A DNA stretch of 64,000 bases from DAOUJI01 sp965224415 (GCA_965224415.1 CBDCZB010000004.1:310001-374000); one strand, 5' to 3'. Shown: positions 9,701 to 17,616, counted from the first letter of the stretch. Made by a program: numbers and translations. Notes: generated from the letters alone by a model not told the origin.

Positions 9701-10299
9701 ACCAACGGGATGTCCAGCTTCTGGCTCATCTGGACCAAGGCGTCGTTGATGGCCGGAAGTTCCTCGATATGCTCATGGCGCTGCAGTTCGAGGAAGAACC
9801 CGTCGGGCCCAAGCAGTTCCTTGTACCAGAGGGCAGCTTTCTCGGCGTCCTCGATGCGTCCGTCGGATATGAGCTTGGGGACTTCAGCCGTGGGGCATCC
9901 GGACAATATGATTAGTCCCTCGTGGCGCTGCTCCAGCAGTTCTTTGTCTATCCGCGGTCTGTAGTACTGGCCTTCCATGTGGGCTGCGGTCACCAGCTTG
10001 ACCAGGTTCTTGTAGCCCTGGTTGTTCCTGGCCAGCACGGTCATGTGGTATGGACTGCGTTCGGACGGGCCCCGTTCATGGCGGCTGTTGTGGGCGACGT
10101 ACAACTCGCAGCCTATGATGGGCTTGATGCCGGCTTCTTTGCAGGCTGTGTAGAACTCGACTGCCCCATAGAGGGCGCCGTGGTCGGTGATTGCCAATGA
10201 GTCCATACCCAGCTCTTTGGCTTTGGCCACCAGCTTGTGGATACGGCTGACACCGTCCAGAAGGCTGTACTCGGTATGGACGTGTAGGTGTGTGAACAT
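6724..10299 (-). CDS. dnaE: DNA polymerase III alpha subunit
   Basis: About 1190 residues, the usual length for the replicative polymerase DnaE. The N-terminal PHP domain begins FTHLHVHTEYSLLDG; the palm has the catalytic PDIDMDF near residue 400; a helix-hairpin-helix region (GLNRRTLESLIKVGALE) and an OB-fold follow toward the C-terminus. A stop-free reading frame extends to a TTG at 10341, but the ATG at 10299 gives the canonical family N-terminus. TTGACA at 10336-10341 with TATCCT 19 bases on suggests a promoter right at the ATG, so the transcript may be leaderless. It lies just downstream of polA on the same strand. Confidence 0.95.
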   Translation of the reverse strand: MFTHLHVHTEYSLLDGVSRIHKLVAKAKELGMDSLAITDHGALYGAVEFYTACKEAGIKPIIGCELYVAHNSRHERGPSERSPYHMTVLARNNQGYKNLVKLVTAAHMEGQYYRPRIDKELLEQRHEGLIILSGCPTAEVPKLISDGRIEDAEKAALWYKELLGPDGFFLELQRHEHIEELPAINDALVQMSQKLDIPLVVTNDCHYVEKEDSYLQDVLICIHTGTTVQDEKRLKMEDDSYYLKSGEEMAADFPDFPEAVENAGRIAEMCNVTLDMGELHLPTYPVPDGVTSDEYLAQIAREGFKALYPRPSDEAVQRLDYELDVIKQTQFANYFLVVWDIISFVREKQLVLGVRGSAAASVVLYCLGVTQVDPLEYRLVFERFLNIERKEMPDIDMDFQDDRRDEVLAYVAERYGQDRVAQIITFGTLGAKASLRDVGRSLGMTYADVDRVARLVPFKARTLEDALAATPELRELRESDEAIGKLIETAMGLEGTVHHASTHAAGVVIASEPLTEYLPLQKAVRGDSPGSLAMTQYAMDPVAKLGLLKMDFLGLTNLTILDRAVKMVEETRGIKIDLYRLPLDDQKTFELLSSGNTSDVFQLESAGMQRYIRELKPSCLADISAMIALYRPGPMEHITTFIEAKHGRATVRYPHPSMQDILEETHGVIVYQDQVLLILQAFAGYSLGQADIVRKAMGKKIPELMGQERARFVAGAMSKGFSEELAQDVFNLIEPFAGYAFNKAHSVSYALISYWTGYFKANYPLEYMASVLNSRLDHPERTANAISECFRMGIPVLLPDVNTSGVHFSTTKDDRGVPGLSFGLAAIKNVGEGAVKPIVEERIAGGPFESLEDFCGRADLRGLNRRTLESLIKVGALESLGNRGAVLNSLDQILSLSQTESSRKASGQSSLFDAHPEMEAAGTALTINISGGDVQPSEKVAWERELLGVPLTENPWKAAVNVQGDDIITSQDKLDVEIDGQNVKAMGQVSSVSRRYTKDQRAFAVATLDLVYGRVEVIAWPDVLEKTGSLWEEGMLLLVSGRAKARGDEISIHCYTAEQFTVTPTEKPPKGEPPLPSEQPSVQEHAPEYTAPAVQPSGNGSSNGNGRSGALVMVSMTESDDAEEDTHLLREAVRTMLEYPGNDRVQLEIATQGRRVVLDLPVVTIGYEEELCSRLESLLGEGSVRAEMPVG

Positions 10300-10378
10300 A
10301 AGGTGGACAAAGGATAAGCCAGCCAAAGAACGGGATGTCAAGGCTGTTTGGCCGGATTCCGAGGGAATCTGCAGCGGG

Positions 10379-13165
10379 TTACCCGGCTTGTTCCAAGTCT
10401 CCCCAGTTGTGACCGGTTTTGACGTCCACCTTCAAGGGCACGGACATGTCCATGGCGTTGGACATTTCCTCCAACGCAAGGTCAGTCACGGCGTCCACTT
10501 CGTCCATCGGCGCCTCGAACATTAGCTCGTCATGGACCTGAAGAAGCAGTCTTGTCCGCAGCCCCGACTCGTTCAACTTCTTGTGCACCTTTATCATTGC
10601 CAGCTTCATGATGTCGGCGGCGCCTCCCTGGATGGGCATGTTAACCGCGGCCCTCTCAGCTCCCTGGCGCACGTTGAAATTGGAAGCGTGTATCTCAGGG
10701 ATGTAACGTCGCCTGCCCAGAGGCGTGGAGACGTATCCGTCCTCGCGTGCCTGTTGCTTAACCGAGTCCAGATAGTCCCTGATTCCCGGGTACTTGGAGA
10801 AGTAGTTGTCGATGAACTTCTGGCCCTCGTCGGGCGAGAACTCTGTCTGCTGAGAGATTCCGAAAGGGGACAACCCGTATATGACCCCGAAGTTGAGGAC
10901 TTTGGAGATGCGGCGCATGTCCGAGGTGACGTTCTCGATGGGGACATCGTACATGAGCGCCCCTGTGGCCGAGTGGATGTCCTCGCCCCTGTTGAATGCC
11001 TCCAGCAGAGCGGCGTCCTGGGACAGATGGGCCAGCACCCTTAGCTCGATTTGGGAGTAGTCGGCAGAGACCAGGGTCCATTCCGGGACGTTCTCCGCCA
11101 CAAATGCCCTGCGCACCTGCCGTCCCAACTCCGTGCGCACCGGAATGTTTTGGAGGTTCGGGTCGCTGCTCGAAACCCTGCCGGTGGACGAACCAGTCTG
11201 GTTATATGACGTGTGGATGCGGCCGGTGCGGGGGTTGATTAGCTCAGGAAGGGAGTCCACGTAGGTGGACTTGATTTTGGAAAGCTGCCTGTATTCGAGT
11301 ACTCCGTCGATGACCGGGTGGGCCCCTCTTAGCCCCTCCAGCGCGCCTGCGTCGGTGGTGTAGCCGCCCGTTTTGGTGCGTTTTGTCTTGGGAAGTTGAA
11401 GCTCGTTGAAGAGCAGGTCGCCGAGCTGCTGGGGCGAGTTGATGTTGACCGTGTGGCCAACGGAATCGTATATAGCTTGCTCAACCCGCCGCAGATGCTG
11501 GGCGAGGTCCCTCGACATCTCATGCAGCGAGCCTACGTTCAGGCCGATTCCGTTGCGCTGCATGTCCACGAGGACGGGGACGAGGGCCATCTCCACGTCG
11601 GTGAAAAGCTCCCATATTCCGGCACGCTTCAATTGTGGGTCGAAAAACGCCCTTAGTCTCCCGGTGACGTCGGAGTCCTTGGCCGAATAGACGGCGGCCC
11701 GGTCTATAGGCGTTTTGTCGAAAGTGATTTGCTTCCTTCCGGTCCCTATCAGCCCGGTGATTTCTTCCATTTCGACGTCCAGAACCTGAAGGGCTAGGTT
11801 CTTGAGGCCGATGGCTTTTCGCCCCATGAGATGGGCCGCCACCATAGTGTCGAAGTCCACGTTGGCGACCTTGACCCCGTGATTGGCCAGGATGGTCAGG
11901 TCGTAGTTTGCGTTATGGGCGGTCTTGCCCATGCTTGGCGACTCCAGCACGGGGCGCAAGGCCGGCAGGACCTCTTCCAGGGGAAGCTGCTCCCCTTCCT
12001 GGTGGGCTACTGGCACGTACCAACCCTTGCCGGGCGCCGTGGAAAAGCTGAGACCAACAAGCTCTGCCTTCATGGGGTCAAGGCCCGTGGTCTCGGTGTC
12101 GAAGGCGAACCATTCTGCGCCGGACAATTCCGCGACCAACGCCTCCAGCTTTTCTTTGGTGTCTACGACGGAATAGTCCGTGGAGTCGGGCCCGGGGACT
12201 TGGGGGGACGGTTCATCCGCAAACGTGGGTTGTTTTGGATTGGGGACTCTAGACGCAATGGCGTTACTGAAGTCGAACTGCCTGAAAAGCTCGATAATGT
12301 CCTTCCGGTCATATCTCCAGAACCGGCACTCCTCCAGGTCCAGGTTGATTGGAGCGTCTCTCACGATGGTGGCCAGCTCCTTGCTCAGGAATGCGGTGTC
12401 TCTGTGTTCCCGTAGGGCCTCCCGCACTCTGGCGGGTTCGATTTGGTCAAGGTTCTCGTACATGGTTTCGATGTTGCCGTGCTCCAGGACCAGCTTGATG
12501 GCGGTTTTGTCTCCTATCGAAGGGACTCCGGGAATGTTGTCTGACGTGTCGCCTTTCAGGGCCTTGAAGTCCGGCTGCTGGTCAGGAGTTAGGCCTCCGA
12601 AACGAGCGCGGACCTCGGACTCGCCGTACACCTTGCGGTCCTGAATGGAGTGGAGGACCACTCGCACCCAGGGGGAAATCAGCTGGAATGTGTCGGTGTC
12701 GCCGGTGAGAATCACCGTTTCGATTTGCTGCTGCTCGGCGGACCTGGCGAGCGTGCCAATGACGTCGTCGCCCTCAAAGCCCTCCTGTTCGAAGACGGGC
12801 ACTTTGAACGCCCGCATCAATTCTTTCACGCGGTCGAATTGGTGGCGAAGCTCCAGAGGAGTGGACGGCCTGTGGGCCTTGTAGGCTGGAAATTTCAGGC
12901 TTCTGAAAGTAGGCGCAGGCAGGTCGAAAGCTATGGCGCAGTGGGTGGGCGACCATTCCTGGACAGCCCGAAGAAAGGCGTTGGCGAATCCGTAGACGGC
13001 CGTGACGTCCTCGCCGGTTTTCCCGACGGTAAGGTGCTGTCTGACGCTTATGGCGTGGAAGGCCCTGTGCACCTGAGCGTGGCCGTCGATAATCATAAGC
13101 AACGGCTTGTCGCTGGGCATGAGCATGGGCAGAGTGCAGGAGTCTTCGCGGTGTTTCAGGGCCAT
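10379..13165 (-). CDS. polA: DNA polymerase I
   Basis: A 928-residue family A polymerase with all three domains. The N-terminal 5'-3' exonuclease has LMIIDGHAQVHRAF and the GFEGDDVIGT segment. The proofreading domain keeps the catalytic FAFDTETTGLD near residue 350, so 3'-5' exonuclease is likely active. The polymerase domain has VSADYSQIELRVLAHLS, the RRISKVLNFGVIYG finger helix and LLQVHDELMFEAP near the C-terminus. The ATG at 13165 has an AGGAATAGAGG site upstream. It repairs gaps and removes RNA primers; dnaE follows 80 bases downstream. Confidence 0.95.
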   Translation of the reverse strand: MALKHREDSCTLPMLMPSDKPLLMIIDGHAQVHRAFHAISVRQHLTVGKTGEDVTAVYGFANAFLRAVQEWSPTHCAIAFDLPAPTFRSLKFPAYKAHRPSTPLELRHQFDRVKELMRAFKVPVFEQEGFEGDDVIGTLARSAEQQQIETVILTGDTDTFQLISPWVRVVLHSIQDRKVYGESEVRARFGGLTPDQQPDFKALKGDTSDNIPGVPSIGDKTAIKLVLEHGNIETMYENLDQIEPARVREALREHRDTAFLSKELATIVRDAPINLDLEECRFWRYDRKDIIELFRQFDFSNAIASRVPNPKQPTFADEPSPQVPGPDSTDYSVVDTKEKLEALVAELSGAEWFAFDTETTGLDPMKAELVGLSFSTAPGKGWYVPVAHQEGEQLPLEEVLPALRPVLESPSMGKTAHNANYDLTILANHGVKVANVDFDTMVAAHLMGRKAIGLKNLALQVLDVEMEEITGLIGTGRKQITFDKTPIDRAAVYSAKDSDVTGRLRAFFDPQLKRAGIWELFTDVEMALVPVLVDMQRNGIGLNVGSLHEMSRDLAQHLRRVEQAIYDSVGHTVNINSPQQLGDLLFNELQLPKTKRTKTGGYTTDAGALEGLRGAHPVIDGVLEYRQLSKIKSTYVDSLPELINPRTGRIHTSYNQTGSSTGRVSSSDPNLQNIPVRTELGRQVRRAFVAENVPEWTLVSADYSQIELRVLAHLSQDAALLEAFNRGEDIHSATGALMYDVPIENVTSDMRRISKVLNFGVIYGLSPFGISQQTEFSPDEGQKFIDNYFSKYPGIRDYLDSVKQQAREDGYVSTPLGRRRYIPEIHASNFNVRQGAERAAVNMPIQGGAADIMKLAMIKVHKKLNESGLRTRLLLQVHDELMFEAPMDEVDAVTDLALEEMSNAMDMSVPLKVDVKTGHNWGDLEQAG

Positions 13166-13223
13166 ACGGCCTCTATTCCTGGCGTTTTGCGGCCAACTGG
13201 GGGTTCCCGCTGGTCACGACTTC

Positions 13224-13229
13224 ATTATA
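13224..13229 (-). promoter_or_regulatory. -10 element upstream of polA
   Basis: The minus strand reads a perfect TATAAT about 53 bases before the polA start. No good -35 stands at 17 bases, so only the -10 is supported. Confidence 0.35.
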
Positions 13230-13280
13230 CACCACTGTTGTTGCGTCGGGCCGTTCAGGAAACTGTAAGAAGGCAAAACG

Positions 13281-13315
13281 AAAACCTCCCCGCCACCGCA
13301 TGGCGGGGAGGTTTT
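13281..13315 (-). terminator. Rho-independent terminator of the rsmD-coaD operon
   Basis: A 14-bp perfect stem (AAAACCTCCCCGCC with its complement) and a 7-base loop, followed on the minus strand by a T-rich run. It lies just beyond the stop of the coiled-coil gene and before the polA promoter. Confidence 0.85.
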
Positions 13316-13360
13316 CATGACATCTGACGTATGATTCCTGTAGGGACGGGGAACCTGTGG

Positions 13361-13846
13361 CTACACGTGGACCGCACTGGAAAGGCTATCGATTCCCTTC
13401 CTGACGGAACCTAGAATCTGTGTTGCCTCTCGCTCCAGGTTCTTGAGCGACTCTATGACGTATGCGTCGGAGTCGGAGCGGGTCCGTCGTGACTCGATTT
13501 CTGAGTGGTCGACCATACGGCTGGCCTTTTGCTCCGCTTCGGCCAAGATGTCTTCAGACTGACGGCGCGCCGTGACCAGCAGTTCGTTCTGGTCCAGCTT
13601 GGCGGCGTAGTCATCCTCGGCCTCGTTCCTTATCCTGCGGGCTTCTATCTGGGCCTGGGCCAGGATGGAGTCTTTTTTCTCTATGACTTCCTGGGCGGCG
13701 CGCATGTCCTGAGGTATCGCCAACCTTAGCTGTTCCACCAGCTTGAGAAGCTTGTCTTCTTCCACTATTCGCGCCTTGGTCCCGGGCATCCTCTTAGAGG
13801 TCTTCACCAGGGCCTCGACTCTATCGATTATGTTGGTAATGTCCAT
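13361..13846 (-). CDS. Coiled-coil protein (DivIVA / ATP-synthase-B-like)
   Basis: A 161-residue, highly charged helical protein. Long heptad-rich stretches run from about residue 45 to 150, with Ala/Glu/Arg-rich segments such as AQIEARRIRNEAEDDYAAK and ILAEAEQKASRM. No enzymatic motif and no membrane segment are seen. Proteins of this look are often annotated as DivIVA- or F-type ATPase b-like. It is the last gene of the rsmD-coaD operon, 32 bases after coaD, with a good AAAAGGAG site and a terminator behind it. Function unknown; a structural or septum role is only a guess. Confidence 0.65.
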   Translation of the reverse strand: MDITNIIDRVEALVKTSKRMPGTKARIVEEDKLLKLVEQLRLAIPQDMRAAQEVIEKKDSILAQAQIEARRIRNEAEDDYAAKLDQNELLVTARRQSEDILAEAEQKASRMVDHSEIESRRTRSDSDAYVIESLKNLEREATQILGSVRKGIDSLSSAVHV

Positions 13847-13878
13847 GTCCGGCTCCTTTTCGAATTGACATGAGGCTT

Positions 13879-14364
13879 CTAAGGTCTGGAATCAAGTCTG
13901 GCTCGTACGGCATCAATGACGTGGTTGGGCAGCAGATTGGATACGTCTCCCTCAAGGCCTATCACTTCTTTCAAGAGGCTTGAGCTGACGTAGTGATACT
14001 GCAAGCTGGCCATCAGGGAAACGGTTTCGACGTCGGGAGCCAGCTTCTTGTTCATAAAGGCCATTTCAAACTCATACTCGAAGTCCGAACCGCGGCGAAG
14101 TCCTTTTACAATGGCTTTAGCGCCGAGGCGCCTGGCCGCTTCTACAACCAGGCCGCTAAAGGATTTAACTTCCGCGTTGGGTATGTGATGTATTGCATCG
14201 CGAAACAGCTCTACTCGTTCCTCGGTGTTGAACATGAGCCGCTTGCTGGGTGTGTCATAAACTGCGACTATTACTTTCTCGAAGATGTTCGATGCCCGTG
14301 TGGCTACGTCGACGTGCCCCAGGGTAACCGGGTCGAATGAGCCAGGGTACAGGGCGACGGCCAT
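13879..14364 (-). CDS. coaD: Phosphopantetheine adenylyltransferase
   Basis: A 161-residue CoaD that makes dephospho-CoA from 4'-phosphopantetheine and ATP, the penultimate step of CoA synthesis. Seen motifs: LYPGSFDPVTLGHVDV with the TxGH nucleotidyl-transfer signature (14-17), KGLRRGSDFEYEFEMAFMN in the middle, and YHYVSSSLLKEV, where Leu-Lys replaces the usual Ile-Arg. Its ATG directly abuts the TAA of rsmD, so translation is probably coupled. The final step enzyme, coaE, is elsewhere in the window at 28.8 kb. Confidence 0.95.
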   Translation of the reverse strand: MAVALYPGSFDPVTLGHVDVATRASNIFEKVIVAVYDTPSKRLMFNTEERVELFRDAIHHIPNAEVKSFSGLVVEAARRLGAKAIVKGLRRGSDFEYEFEMAFMNKKLAPDVETVSLMASLQYHYVSSSLLKEVIGLEGDVSNLLPNHVIDAVRARLDSRP

Positions 14365-14913
14365 TTAACGCCCTCCTTTCAGGTAGAAGTCCACCATGCT
14401 GTCTCCGTATCGGTGGCTGCTGGTTCTTTCCATGTCTACGTACCGGTCCATCAGGGTTAGCCTCTTCGAATGTCCCACCACCAGGACTGCATCGTCCTCC
14501 AGCAGGTCCGAGCCTCCCAGCGCGTCGAGGACTTGGCCCACCGTCTGGAGCTTGTAGGGCGGGTCCATCAGCGCCAGAGAGTAGGGGCCATCGAAGTTTT
14601 GTAGGGCCTTGGCGACATCCACGCAATGCACTTTCGCGTTGTCGGTCATACCAACAGTCTCCAGATTCTCCTTGAGAACCTCACACTGACTCGGATGTCG
14701 TTCCACGAAGTCCACCCATTCAACTCCACGGCTCAATGCTTCTATTCCCAATGACCCGGACCCTGCGAAGAGGTCCATCGCGCGGGCGCTGCTGGCCAAG
14801 GGGCCGAGGATGTTGAAGATGGCTCCCCTTACCAACTCGGAGGTGGGCCTCACCCCAGGGGCGACGGCGCCTTTCAGACGCCTGCCTTTGAGGGCCCCTC
14901 CGACCACTCGCAT
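14365..14913 (-). CDS. rsmD: 16S rRNA (guanine(966)-N(2))-methyltransferase
   Basis: A 182-residue SAM-dependent methyltransferase. MRVVGGALKGRRLKG starts it; the SAM-binding motif is DLFAGSGSLGIEALSRG and the catalytic motif is LMDPPY, as in RsmD, which modifies 16S rRNA in the small subunit. It is first gene of the rsmD-coaD-coiled-coil operon, the common bacterial pairing. No Shine-Dalgarno precedes the ATG; a promoter lies almost on top of it, suggesting a leaderless mRNA. Confidence 0.92.
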   Translation of the reverse strand: MRVVGGALKGRRLKGAVAPGVRPTSELVRGAIFNILGPLASSARAMDLFAGSGSLGIEALSRGVEWVDFVERHPSQCEVLKENLETVGMTDNAKVHCVDVAKALQNFDGPYSLALMDPPYKLQTVGQVLDALGGSDLLEDDAVLVVGHSKRLTLMDRYVDMERTSSHRYGDSMVDFYLKGGR

Positions 14914-14922
14914 AATTCAGGA

Positions 14923-14952
14923 AGTATACAGGCGTCATTCACGGAGGGTAAA
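14923..14952 (-). promoter_or_regulatory. rsmD promoter, probably leaderless
   Basis: On the minus strand TTTACC (14947-14952), an 18-base spacer and TATACT (14923-14928). Transcription would start near 14916, three bases before the rsmD ATG. Confidence 0.45.
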
Positions 14953-15061
14953 GGAGATTTCAAAGCCAGTTTTTGCGTTTTCTTAGATTATTCCGTGTTT
15001 TGCAGTTGATTGGCATAGATGCCGTACCGTACAGGGAGGCAAGGAACCAGTGTGCCTTTCG

Positions 15062-15089
15062 TTGACTTGGCTGCGGCTGGCGTGCTAAT
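15062..15089 (+). promoter_or_regulatory. Promoter of the thi operon
   Basis: TTGACT (15062-15067), 16-base spacer, GCTAAT (15084-15089). Placed about 35 bases before the TPP riboswitch, as expected for a riboswitch leader. Confidence 0.45.
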
Positions 15090-15123
15090 GTGATGGGCAA
15101 CAAAGCCCCAGTCTAACATTCCA

Positions 15124-15216
15124 ATTCGGGAGCTTGGGAAGCCAGGCTGAGAGGGTGGCCGATTCGTCACCGACCGTCCAAACCTGATCCGGGTAATGCC
15201 GGCGATAGGGAGGAGA
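15124..15216 (+). ncRNA. TPP (THI-box) riboswitch
   Basis: The conserved THI-box cores are readable in order: CGGGAGC, GGCTGAGAGGG, then ACCTGATCCGGGTAATG, CCGGCGATAGGGAGGA. These match the two arms that bind the pyrimidine and pyrophosphate of thiamine pyrophosphate. It precedes thiG by 70 bases with an intrinsic terminator between, so TPP binding likely ends transcription early. Exact P1 helix limits were not resolved. Confidence 0.92.
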
Positions 15217-15236
15217 CGCGGAACCTGAAGCCACTG

Positions 15237-15268
15237 CCGCCAGGCGTACCCTGGCGGTTTTTGATTTT
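15237..15268 (+). terminator. Riboswitch expression-platform terminator
   Basis: CCGCCAGG-CGTAC-CCTGGCGG followed by TTTTTGATTTT, between the TPP aptamer and the thiG start. A terminator in a 5' leader fits transcriptional attenuation by the riboswitch. Confidence 0.85.
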
Positions 15269-15287
15269 AGTGTCATTGGAGGCGGCC

Positions 15288-16079
15288 ATGGAGGACCCCC
15301 TTATCATCGCGGGCAAGGAATTCGGCTCACGGCTCATACTCGGCACGGGACGCCATCGCACCAATGAAGAAATGGTGGAATCCGTCGAACTATCGGGAAC
15401 GGAGATGGTCACTGTCGCCATCCGCCGCCTAGACCTGGACGACCCCAACAAAAAGACCATCCTGGACTACATCGACTGGACCAAGTACCAGATTCTGCCC
15501 AACACCGCCGGATGCCGGACGGTGGAAGAAGCGTTGTTTATCGCCAAGCTGGGCCGTTCGGTCACCAACTCCAATTGGGTGAAGCTGGAGGTCATACCCG
15601 ACGCCAAGTACCTTCTGCCTGATCCCATAGGCACTCTGGAGGCCGCCGAGAAGCTGGTCGCCGAGGGCTTTGTAGTGCTGCCCTACATCCACGCCGACCC
15701 GGTTTTGGCCAAGAGATTAGAGGAAGTCGGGTGCGCCACGGTCATGCCCCTGGGCTCGGCCATAGGCTCCGGCCAGGGAATTCACACCGCGGAAGAGGTG
15801 CGGATAATCATTGAGCAAGCAAACATCCCCGTGGTCGTGGACGCAGGTCTGGGAGTGCCTTCCGACGCGTCCCAGGCGTTGGAGATGGGGGCCGATGCAG
15901 TGCTGGTAAACACCGCCATAGCCCAGGCCCACGACCCGGGCAAGATGGGCGAGGCGTTCAAGAAGGGCGTCGAGGCGGGCCGGATGGCGTACCTCGCCGG
16001 ACGCATACCGAAACAGGCGTACGCCGCTGCCTCCAGCCCCACCGAGGACGTACCCCAACCGATGGGGGTTTCCAGTTAA
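15288..16079 (+). CDS. thiG: Thiazole synthase
   Basis: A 263-residue ThiG, a TIM-barrel enzyme that builds the thiamin thiazole from deoxyxylulose-5-phosphate, dehydroglycine and ThiS-thiocarboxylate. Seen: SRLILGTGRH near the start, the Schiff-base lysine in NWVKLEVIPD, VMPLGSAIGSGQGI and VVVDAGLGVPSDASQALEMGADAVLVNTAIA. The ATG at 15288 follows GGAGGCGG; an in-frame TTG at 15261 lies inside the terminator tail and is rejected. First gene of thiG-thiE-thiS under the TPP riboswitch. Confidence 0.95.
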   Translation: MEDPLIIAGKEFGSRLILGTGRHRTNEEMVESVELSGTEMVTVAIRRLDLDDPNKKTILDYIDWTKYQILPNTAGCRTVEEALFIAKLGRSVTNSNWVKLEVIPDAKYLLPDPIGTLEAAEKLVAEGFVVLPYIHADPVLAKRLEEVGCATVMPLGSAIGSGQGIHTAEEVRIIIEQANIPVVVDAGLGVPSDASQALEMGADAVLVNTAIAQAHDPGKMGEAFKKGVEAGRMAYLAGRIPKQAYAAASSPTEDVPQPMGVSS

Positions 16080-16081
16080 CC

Positions 16082-16759
16082 GTGGTCCAACTCCTGCCTT
16101 TCCCGGCCCTGTGTTTGGTCACAGACCGCCGATTATGCGGCGATGACTGCGATGATCTCGTGGAACGTGTTCGACGGGCGGTGGACGGCGGCGTGAACAT
16201 GGTCCAACTGAGAGAAAAAGACATGCCTGGCGGACGGCTCCTAGAGCTTGCACATAAGCTTAGGGACGTGACCGCAGGCCGGGCGCTGTTCATAGTCAAT
16301 GAACGGGTGGACGTAGCATTGGCGTCAGAGGCCGACGGCGTCCAGCTGGGAGAAGATGCCATGCCCGTCGAGGTGGCTCGGAAGCTAGCGCCCCACGCCG
16401 TCATAGGTCGCTCGGTGCACGACCCTCAGGGCGCTGCCGAGGCCGATCGGGCAGGGGCCGATTTTTTGGTGGCGGGGACAATCTACAAATCGCCTTCTCA
16501 TGAACGCGGCGCTGAAGCAGGTCCCGAACTTATCCGGGACATAACAAGCGTTTCTGGGTTGCCTACGCTGGGTATCGGCGGAGTAATGGTCGAAAACGCT
16601 GGGGAAGTCATAAGCGCCGGAGCTGCAGGCGTGGCAGTTATAAGTGCTGTTCTGGCGGCTGAAAGGCCCGAGAAGGCGGCAAAAGAGCTTATGACCGCAA
16701 TGGAGAATGCGGCGTGGGAATCAACGGAACCGGCCGAGGCTGGTTGGCAGCGGGTCTGA
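16082..16759 (+). CDS. thiE: Thiamine-phosphate synthase
   Basis: A 225-residue TIM-barrel enzyme that joins hydroxymethylpyrimidine diphosphate and thiazole phosphate. Family features: LCLVTDRRLCG, MVQLREKD, FIVNERVDVALASEADGVQLG, VIGRSVHD, DFLVAGTIYKSPSH and the phosphate loop TLGIGGV. It starts at a GTG only two bases after the thiG stop, and its stop lies one base before thiS. The last 20 residues go beyond the usual end. Confidence 0.93.
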   Translation: MVQLLPFPALCLVTDRRLCGDDCDDLVERVRRAVDGGVNMVQLREKDMPGGRLLELAHKLRDVTAGRALFIVNERVDVALASEADGVQLGEDAMPVEVARKLAPHAVIGRSVHDPQGAAEADRAGADFLVAGTIYKSPSHERGAEAGPELIRDITSVSGLPTLGIGGVMVENAGEVISAGAAGVAVISAVLAAERPEKAAKELMTAMENAAWESTEPAEAGWQRV

Positions 16760-16760
16760 G

Positions 16761-16970
16761 ATGATCAATTTGACGGTTAACGGCAAGCCTAGAGACGTTG
16801 ACGGGGAATTAGACCTGATCAGCTTCCTGCTGAGCTATGACGTTAATCTGGAGCATGTGGCCGTGGGCTATAACGGCGAGGTCCTGGAGAAAGACGACTA
16901 CTCCCAGGTATTCCTCAAGGCCGGGGACGTGCTGGAAATTGTCCGGCCAGTGGGCGGCGGCCAGCTTTAG
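16761..16970 (+). CDS. thiS: Sulfur carrier protein ThiS with a C-terminal QL tail
   Basis: A 69-residue beta-grasp sulfur carrier: INLTVNGKPRDVDGE, LLSYDVNLEHVAVGYNGEV and DVLEIVRPVGGGQL. ThiS normally ends in Gly-Gly, the residue adenylated by ThiF; here Gln-Leu follow the glycines, so a trimming step would be needed or the stop has shifted. The start ATG is one base after the thiE stop. Its last four bases overlap the convergent cysteine-hydrolase gene. No thiF, thiC or thiD is in the window. Confidence 0.88.
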   Translation: MINLTVNGKPRDVDGELDLISFLLSYDVNLEHVAVGYNGEVLEKDDYSQVFLKAGDVLEIVRPVGGGQL

Positions 16971-17497
16971 GGGGCGCCTACGACGCTGGCCCCCAGAATC
17001 TTCTCCAGGTGCCGCAAGGCCCACGCGTGGGCGTCGGAATCAAAACTGGCCACGCATTCCCTTGGCACTTCCACAGTGTAATCTCGGTTTCTGGCGTCCG
17101 ACGCCGTGTGCAGCACACAGATGTCTGTGCACACTCCACACAAGATGATCTTGTCGGGGGCCAAGTCCTTCAGAGTCTTCTCCAGATCGGTGCCGAAAAA
17201 GCCGCTGTACCGGTTCTTGGGCATCAGGGCGCCCGGCTCCACGAACCCGGCCAGCTCATCAATTACTTCCGTTTCCGCAGTCCCGATGATGCAGTGAGGC
17301 GGAAACATCTGGAACTCCAGGTCGTCCGGCTCATGGTTGTCGCACACGAACAGGATGGACGAGCCGGCTTCCTTTTCCCGTTGTAGAAGGTCGGCCACTT
17401 GAGGGATGATTTGCCTGGAGGCGTCCCCGCAGTAGAGGTTGTGGCCGGGCTCCAAAAACCCTTTAACCATGTCGATAACTACAACTGCGTTGGCCAT
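16967..17497 (-). CDS. Isochorismatase/nicotinamidase-family cysteine hydrolase
   Basis: A 176-residue hydrolase. The triad is visible: the Asp of VVVIDMVKGF near the N-terminus, the Lys of MPKNRYSGFFGTDL in the middle, and the nucleophile Cys of ILCGVCTDICVLHTA. This family includes nicotinamidases and isochorismatases; NHEPDD and FPPHCIIGTAE fit the nicotinamidase side best, but substrate is uncertain. The ATG at 17497 has an AGGAGGA site; a TTG one codon earlier is less likely. Confidence 0.8.
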   Translation of the reverse strand: MANAVVVIDMVKGFLEPGHNLYCGDASRQIIPQVADLLQREKEAGSSILFVCDNHEPDDLEFQMFPPHCIIGTAETEVIDELAGFVEPGALMPKNRYSGFFGTDLEKTLKDLAPDKIILCGVCTDICVLHTASDARNRDYTVEVPRECVASFDSDAHAWALRHLEKILGASVVGAP

Positions 17498-17587
17498 CAA
17501 CCGTCCTCCTGGGGAGATGCTGTAAGCGTATATGCTGACGGTGGAGATTTCAACGCCGCCCCCTTGAACTAAGCCGGCGGGGATTCG

Positions 17588-17616
17588 TTGTCAAGGAGGC
17601 CGTGCGGTTGTAGTAT
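17588..17616 (+). promoter_or_regulatory. Promoter for the LDH2-lhgO pair
   Basis: TTGTCA (17588-17593), 17-base spacer, TAGTAT (17611-17616), about 55 bases before the ATG at 17676. Confidence 0.4.

Noticed and set aside
10299..10341. Longer dnaE start (TTG at 10341)
   Set aside because: The extra 14 residues are not part of the DnaE family and the TTG is part of a TTGACA box.
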